From the NCBI RefSeq assembly GCF_009176975.1, contig NZ_WEZG01000005.1, positions 1 to 64,000 on the forward strand: a stretch of 64,000 bases of DNA. The letters run 5' to 3'. Positions 59,652 to 64,000 of this stretch are shown here, in pieces. Numbering within the stretch: position 1 is the first letter of the stretch; the number at the start of each line of letters is the position of its first letter. Source of the DNA: Aureimonas psammosilenae. GTDB taxonomy: Bacteria; Pseudomonadota; Alphaproteobacteria; Rhizobiales; Rhizobiaceae. The position numbers and the translations under genes are program-made. The notes beneath the pieces were generated by a model. That model worked only from the letters and a program-made list of their open reading frames with translations. It ran no database searches and had not been told where the DNA came from.

Positions 59652-61127
59652 TTGCCGGAATCCTCCCATCCCACCCCCGCTCCCTTCGGGGACGGTCTGC
59701 CGCCGTCGATCGGCCCGATCCTTTTCGCCAGGGGAGGGGATCATCGAGAGTTCCGTCTGACGGCCCTTTTCCTCGCGCCCTCATGGAGGCAAGCGCCGAA
59801 GCTGGTGGCGGGGGCGCAAGAGATCGCGGGGCGGCCCATCGCGGAGATCTTCGGCTGGAGCGCCCATGCCTACGACTTCGCGCTTCCCGCCCGAAAGGGT
59901 GCGAGTTACGAACTCGGCGGCCGGACCTATCCCGTTTGCGCCGATCTTTCCGGCGACATGCGGCTCGCCTTCGTGTCGTGCAACGGGCAGGAGGAAGGCG
60001 ACGCGGATCGCCCGCTGGAGGTTCGCAACCGCATGTGGCGACGGCTCCTGACCGAGCACGGGGAGCGGCCCTTTTCGCTTCTCGTGCAGGGCGGCGACCA
60101 GCTCTACGCCGACGAGGCGATGCGGAGCCATCCAGAAACGGCGCGCTGGAAGAAGGCGCCGAACCGCAAGCGCCCCGGCATCGCCTTCACGCCCGAAATG
60201 CGCTTGGCGGCACGGCGCTGGTATGCCGAGCGCTATCTTCGGCTCGCGGCCGAACCCGCCATGGCCGAGATCGTGGCGCGCGTGCCCTCGATGATGATGT
60301 GGGACGACCACGACATCATGGACGGCTGGGGCAGCCATCCGGCGGCCATTCAGGAAAGCCCCGTCGGCATCGGCTTGTTCGAGGTCGCGCGCGAGATGTT
60401 CAAGCTGTTCCAGCTCGGGCTCGGCGCGGACGAGCCGATGCCGCTTGCACCAAGCCCGAGCGAGGCCGGCTTCACCTTCGGCGCCCGCTTTCCGGGCCTG
60501 TCCATTCTCGTGCCGGACCTTCGCAGCGAACGCAGCCTGACGCGTGTCATGGGGCCGGAGGGCTGGCGGGCCTTCGATCGGCTTCTGGAAGACGTCGGCG
60601 AAGGCGACCGGGTGGTCCTCGTGTCCACCGTGCCGGTTCTCGGGCCTCGGCTATCGGTGGTGGAGCGGCTTCTGAACAAGATGCCGAAAGCGCAGGACTA
60701 CGAGGACGACCTGCGCGACCAATGGCAATCCTACGCCCACCGGCTGGAATGGGTGCGCCTTCTGGAAAGCTTGGAGCGCGTGGCGCAAACGCGCGGCGCG
60801 GCGGTCACGGTCCTGTCCGGCGAGATCCACCTCGCGACACGGGGCACCATGTCCTTTCGCGGCGGGGCGGGCGAGTTGCATCAGCTCGTCGCCTCCGGCA
60901 TCACCCATCCCGAGCCCTCGTCGCTTTATGCCGGCGGGCTCGGCCTTCTCGCGCGCTTCGGCGAGTCCCCCGTGCCGGGATGCCCGATCCGCATGCGACC
61001 GCTCCCTGGAAAAAGCGCGACCTACACGGCCGAGCGAAACTATCTCGTGCTCGATCGGCAAGGCGGGCGCTGGACGGCCGAATGGGAGCTGGAAAAAAGC
61101 GGGCGCACGAAGAGCCTCGCGATTTGA
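59652..61127 (+). CDS. PhoD-like metallophosphatase family protein
   Basis: 491 aa. MRLAFVSCNGQEEGDADRPL, LLVQGGDQLYADE, MMMWDDHDIMDGWGSH and VTVLSGEIHLATRG form the metal sites of the PhoD-like metallophosphatase domain (about 105-460). There is no signal peptide, so unlike classical alkaline phosphatase D it should be cytosolic; substrates are unknown. TTG 59652 is the best start seen, without a strong ribosome site. It lies 48 bp before the CYTH and CHAD genes, which suggests phosphate or polyphosphate metabolism. Confidence 0.85.
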   Translation: MPESSHPTPAPFGDGLPPSIGPILFARGGDHREFRLTALFLAPSWRQAPKLVAGAQEIAGRPIAEIFGWSAHAYDFALPARKGASYELGGRTYPVCADLSGDMRLAFVSCNGQEEGDADRPLEVRNRMWRRLLTEHGERPFSLLVQGGDQLYADEAMRSHPETARWKKAPNRKRPGIAFTPEMRLAARRWYAERYLRLAAEPAMAEIVARVPSMMMWDDHDIMDGWGSHPAAIQESPVGIGLFEVAREMFKLFQLGLGADEPMPLAPSPSEAGFTFGARFPGLSILVPDLRSERSLTRVMGPEGWRAFDRLLEDVGEGDRVVLVSTVPVLGPRLSVVERLLNKMPKAQDYEDDLRDQWQSYAHRLEWVRLLESLERVAQTRGAAVTVLSGEIHLATRGTMSFRGGAGELHQLVASGITHPEPSSLYAGGLGLLARFGESPVPGCPIRMRPLPGKSATYTAERNYLVLDRQGGRWTAEWELEKSGRTKSLAI

Positions 61128-61175
61128 GAGCCACGACCCCTTTTTTGTGACAATGGCATCTGTCATCGAAACGTC

Positions 61176-61646
61176 ATGGGAAAAGAGATCGAACGCAAGT
61201 TCCTCGTGACGGACGAGGCATGGCGCGCTCTAATCAGCGACGAGGGCGAGGCTTTTCGGCAGTTCTACCTTGCCCGCCGCGACGGGTTTTCGGTGCGCCT
61301 GCGCATCGTGGACGGCGCCAAGGCTTTTTTGACGATGAAGACCGGCATCGGTCTGTCGCGCGGCGAATACGAATACGAGATTCCGCTGACCGATGCCGCC
61401 GAACTGGAAGCGGCCCATATCGGCACCGTGATCGAGAAGCGCCGCTTCCGCATCCCCCTCGGTGACCATATGATCGAGGTGGACGTTTTTTCCAGCGCGC
61501 TGGCGCCCCTCGTTTTTGCCGAGATCGAACTGGAAGGCGAGGAGGATCGTTTCCACGCCCCTGCCTGGTTCGGCCGCGAACTGACCGACGATCCGGCCTA
61601 TTCCAACCTGTCGCTGGCTCTTCATGGCCTGCCGAAGGAGTCCTGA
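61176..61646 (+). CDS. CYTH domain protein
   Basis: 156 aa. MGKEIERKFLV holds the ExExK-type start motif of CYTH triphosphate tunnel enzymes; IVDGAKAFLTMKTGIG, YEYEIPLTDAAEL and FAEIELEGEEDRF give the paired acidic and basic residues inside the tunnel. Bacterial members with an adjacent CHAD gene are usually inorganic triphosphatases. Three bases before the CHAD gene. No strong ribosome site before ATG 61176. Confidence 0.92.
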   Translation: MGKEIERKFLVTDEAWRALISDEGEAFRQFYLARRDGFSVRLRIVDGAKAFLTMKTGIGLSRGEYEYEIPLTDAAELEAAHIGTVIEKRRFRIPLGDHMIEVDVFSSALAPLVFAEIELEGEEDRFHAPAWFGRELTDDPAYSNLSLALHGLPKES

Positions 61647-61649
61647 CGA

Positions 61650-62564
61650 ATGAGTTTCTCGATCGACCCCGCCCGCCCGCTCGACGAGGAGGTGAAGCGC
61701 ATTTCCGACGAGCAGCTCGACAAGGCGGTGCAGGAACTGCGCGAGCCGGCCGAGGACCGGCACGAAGCGATCCACGACGTTCGAAAGCGCGCGAAGAAGC
61801 TGCGCGCCCTTCTGCGGCTGGTGCGGGCTGGCGACGAGGCGCTCTACGCCAAGGAAAACGCCCGGCTGCGCGATCTCGCCCGCGCCCTGTCCACCGTGCG
61901 CGACCGCACCGCCCTGATCGAGGCCGCGCACGATCTGGGAGAAGCGGTCGGCGGCGAGTCCTCCCCGCTTCGCTCGGTGCGCGAAACGCTGGAAAAGCGC
62001 CGCGACGCGGCGCTGGCGCAAGAAGGCGATCTCGATGCGGCGATCGCTCGAACCATCGAGGCTTTGGAGAAGAGCGAAGCGCGGGTCGATGCCGTCGCCT
62101 TCAAGAAGTCGGCGAAGAAGATCGTGTCGCGCGGCTATGCCGACAATTATGCGCGAGCCCGCCGCGCCCTGAAGGTCGCCGCCAAATCAGGCGACCCCCA
62201 CGATTTCCACGAGCTTCGCAAGCGCGCCAAGTATCACATGAACCATTTGCGGCTTCTCGGGGGCCTTTGGCCGGAAGTCTTCGAGCCTCTCGAAAAACAG
62301 GCCGAGCGGGTGTCCGACGATCTCGGGCGCGACCATGACTATGCCGTGCTTCTGGCCGAGATCGAGGCCGAGCCGGAGGCTTTCGGTTCGCAAGATCAGC
62401 GCCAAACGGCGGTCGGTCTCATCACCGAGCATTCCGCCGAGCTTCGCGCCCGCTCGCTCCTGACCGCCCGGCGTCTTTTCGCGGCGCGGCCTCGCGCGGC
62501 AAGGCGCAACCTTGCCGCTCTCTGGAGGCAAGCGGCCCGCCAGCCCTCAGCCCCTTCCGTTTGA
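61650..62564 (+). CDS. CHAD domain protein
   Basis: 304 aa, all helical, highly charged. The two conserved-His blocks are HEAIHDVRKRAKKLRALLRL and DFHELRKRAKYHMNHLRLLG, the pattern of CHAD domains, which bind inorganic polyphosphate. Three bases after the CYTH gene: one functional unit. Ends 26 bp before lepA. Confidence 0.93.
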   Translation: MSFSIDPARPLDEEVKRISDEQLDKAVQELREPAEDRHEAIHDVRKRAKKLRALLRLVRAGDEALYAKENARLRDLARALSTVRDRTALIEAAHDLGEAVGGESSPLRSVRETLEKRRDAALAQEGDLDAAIARTIEALEKSEARVDAVAFKKSAKKIVSRGYADNYARARRALKVAAKSGDPHDFHELRKRAKYHMNHLRLLGGLWPEVFEPLEKQAERVSDDLGRDHDYAVLLAEIEAEPEAFGSQDQRQTAVGLITEHSAELRARSLLTARRLFAARPRAARRNLAALWRQAARQPSAPSV

Positions 62565-62590
62565 GTTAAATTGCTATAAGAGCGGGGCCT

Positions 62591-64000
62591 ATGACGACCC
62601 CGCTTTCGAACATCCGCAACTTCTCCATCGTGGCCCATATCGACCACGGGAAGTCCACGCTCGCCGACCGCTTGATCCAGATGACGGGAGGGCTGGAAGA
62701 GCGCGACATGAAGGAGCAGGTGCTCGACAACATGGAGATCGAGCGCGAGCGCGGGATCACCATCAAGGCCCAGACCGTGCGCCTCCAATACAAGGCGAAG
62801 GACGGCCAGGATTACGTCATCAACCTCATCGACACGCCCGGCCACGTCGACTTCGCCTATGAGGTCTCGCGCTCGCTTTCGGCCTGCGAGGGCGCGCTTC
62901 TCGTGGTGGACGCCGCGCAAGGCGTGGAGGCGCAGACGCTCGCCAATGTCTATCTCGCGATCGACAACGAACTCGAGATCGTTCCCGTCCTCAACAAGAT
63001 CGACCTTCCCGCCGCCGAGCCGGACCGGGTGAAGGAGCAGATCGAGGAAGTGATCGGCATCGACGCGTCCAACGCCGTGATGATTTCGGCCAAAGCCGGC
63101 ATCGGCATCGACGAGGTGCTGGAAGCCATCGTCACGCGCCTGCCTGCCCCGGCGCAGGGCGACATCAAGGCCCCGTTGAAGGCCATGCTCGTGGATTCCT
63201 GGTACGATGCCTATCTCGGCGTCGTCGTGCTCGTTCGCGTCATCGACGGCGAATTGAAGAAGGGTCAGACCATCCGCATGATGGGCACGGACGCCAAGTA
63301 TCCGGTGGACCGGGTCGGCGTCTTCACCCCGAAGATGGTCAACATGGATTCGCTCGGGCCCGGCGAACTCGGCTTCATTACCGCCTCCATCAAGGAAGTG
63401 GCCGATACCCGCGTCGGCGACACGATCACCGAGGACAAGCGCCCGACCGCCGAAATGCTGCCGGGCTTCAAGCCGGCGCAGCCGGTGGTGTTCTGCGGCC
63501 TTTTCCCCGTCGACGCCGCCGATTTCGACGATCTTCGCGCCGCGATGGGGCGACTTCGCTTGAACGACGCGAGCTTTTCCTTCGAGATGGAATCGTCGGC
63601 CGCGCTCGGCTTCGGCTTCCGCTGCGGCTTCCTCGGGCTCCTGCACTTGGAGATCATTCAGGAGCGCCTGAGCCGCGAGTTCGATCTCGACCTCATCGCG
63701 ACGGCGCCGAGCGTCGTCTACAAGATCCACCTGACCGACGGCACCGCGATCGACTTGCACAACCCGGCCGACATGCCGGACGTGGTTCGCATCGACCATA
63801 TCGAGGAGCCCTGGATCAAGGCGACGATCCTCACCCCGGACGATTATCTCGGCAACATCCTCCAGCTCTGCCAGGAGCGGCGCGGCGTCCAGACGGACCT
63901 ATCCTATGTCGGCAAACGCGCCATGGTGGCCTACGAGCTGCCGTTGAACGAGGTGGTGTTCGACTTCTACGACCGGTTGAAGTCGATCTCGAAGGGCTAC
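62591..64000 (+). CDS. lepA: Elongation factor 4 (LepA), partial (C-terminus beyond right edge)
   Basis: 470 codons to the window edge of about 600. [20 protein letters not shown] has the P-loop, [15 protein letters not shown] switch [18 protein letters not shown] the G3 motif and NKID the G4 motif; [16 protein letters not shown] is typical of domain III. It is a ribosome-associated GTPase that affects translocation and subunit biogenesis. ATG 62591 is preceded by AGCGGGGCCT. Confidence 0.98.
   Translation, partial: MTTPLSNIRNFSIVAHIDHGKSTLADRLIQMTGGLEERDMKEQVLDNMEIERERGITIKAQTVRLQYKAKDGQDYVINLIDTPGHVDFAYEVSRSLSACEGALLVVDAAQGVEAQTLANVYLAIDNELEIVPVLNKIDLPAAEPDRVKEQIEEVIGIDASNAVMISAKAGIGIDEVLEAIVTRLPAPAQGDIKAPLKAMLVDSWYDAYLGVVVLVRVIDGELKKGQTIRMMGTDAKYPVDRVGVFTPKMVNMDSLGPGELGFITASIKEVADTRVGDTITEDKRPTAEMLPGFKPAQPVVFCGLFPVDAADFDDLRAAMGRLRLNDASFSFEMESSAALGFGFRCGFLGLLHLEIIQERLSREFDLDLIATAPSVVYKIHLTDGTAIDLHNPADMPDVVRIDHIEEPWIKATILTPDDYLGNILQLCQERRGVQTDLSYVGKRAMVAYELPLNEVVFDFYDRLKSISKGY

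Overview
The window looks like chromosomal DNA of an alphaproteobacterium of the order Hyphomicrobiales (Rhizobiales); a lineage such as Aurantimonadaceae is possible but is inference. The grounds are the high G+C of the right three quarters, the order rplU-rpmA-(GNAT)-obgE-proB-proA-nadD-rsfS-rlmH-envC-like-ctpA-polysaccharide deacetylase...rppH followed by atpHAGDC and priA, a four-subunit succinate dehydrogenase, a UDP-sulfoquinovose synthase, and candidate LexA (GTTC-N7-GTTC), RirA (TGA-N9-TCA) and EcfG (GGAAC-N17-TGTT) sites of the types used by this class.

Region 1 (about 1-15.9 kb) is accessory. It is patchy in composition and clearly lower in G+C over much of its length. It holds two TadE/TadG-like pilin-assembly genes running off the left edge, two small AlpA/excisionase-like DNA-binding proteins, a PAS-PAS-PAS-GGDEF-EAL regulator, several small stress-type proteins (DUF1761, DUF892, DUF2171, a secreted Arg/Asp/His-rich protein), a repeat-bearing protein with a degenerate M91-type metallopeptidase domain, an acyltransferase-3 membrane enzyme, and a tightly packed five-gene operon headed by an SRAP (YedK/HMCES) gene with a LexA-type box upstream. 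It ends at tRNA-Ser(CGA), a classical island attachment site, but no integrase is visible in the window.

Region 2 (16.2-41.6 kb) is core: ribosomal proteins L21/L27, the Obg GTPase, proline and NAD synthesis, ribosome silencing and 23S methylation, cell-wall hydrolase control, RNA pyrophosphohydrolase, F1 ATP synthase subunits, PriA and SdhB. Inserted into this order are an MFS transporter plus an ArsB/SLC13-type transporter (before rppH) and a ParDE-like toxin-antitoxin pair (between atp and priA).

Region 3 (41.8-49.4 kb) is an unusual layout: sdhCDA lies at 49.4-46.7 kb and sdhB at 41.6-40.8 kb, and the 5.1 kb between them carries three genes on the opposite strand (a membrane GGEEF diguanylate cyclase, an adenine deaminase and a PAS-GGDEF protein).

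Region 4 (49.5-64 kb) is mixed: a GNAT enzyme, a 164-bp inverted-repeat element resembling a MITE, transaldolase, aminopeptidase P, a HmuQ-like heme-degrading monooxygenase facing tonB-exbD-exbB (with a candidate iron-responsive box), a glycosyltransferase divergent from sqdB, a histidine-phosphatase-like protein, a PhoD-like phosphatase, a CYTH and a CHAD protein, and the first 470 codons of lepA.
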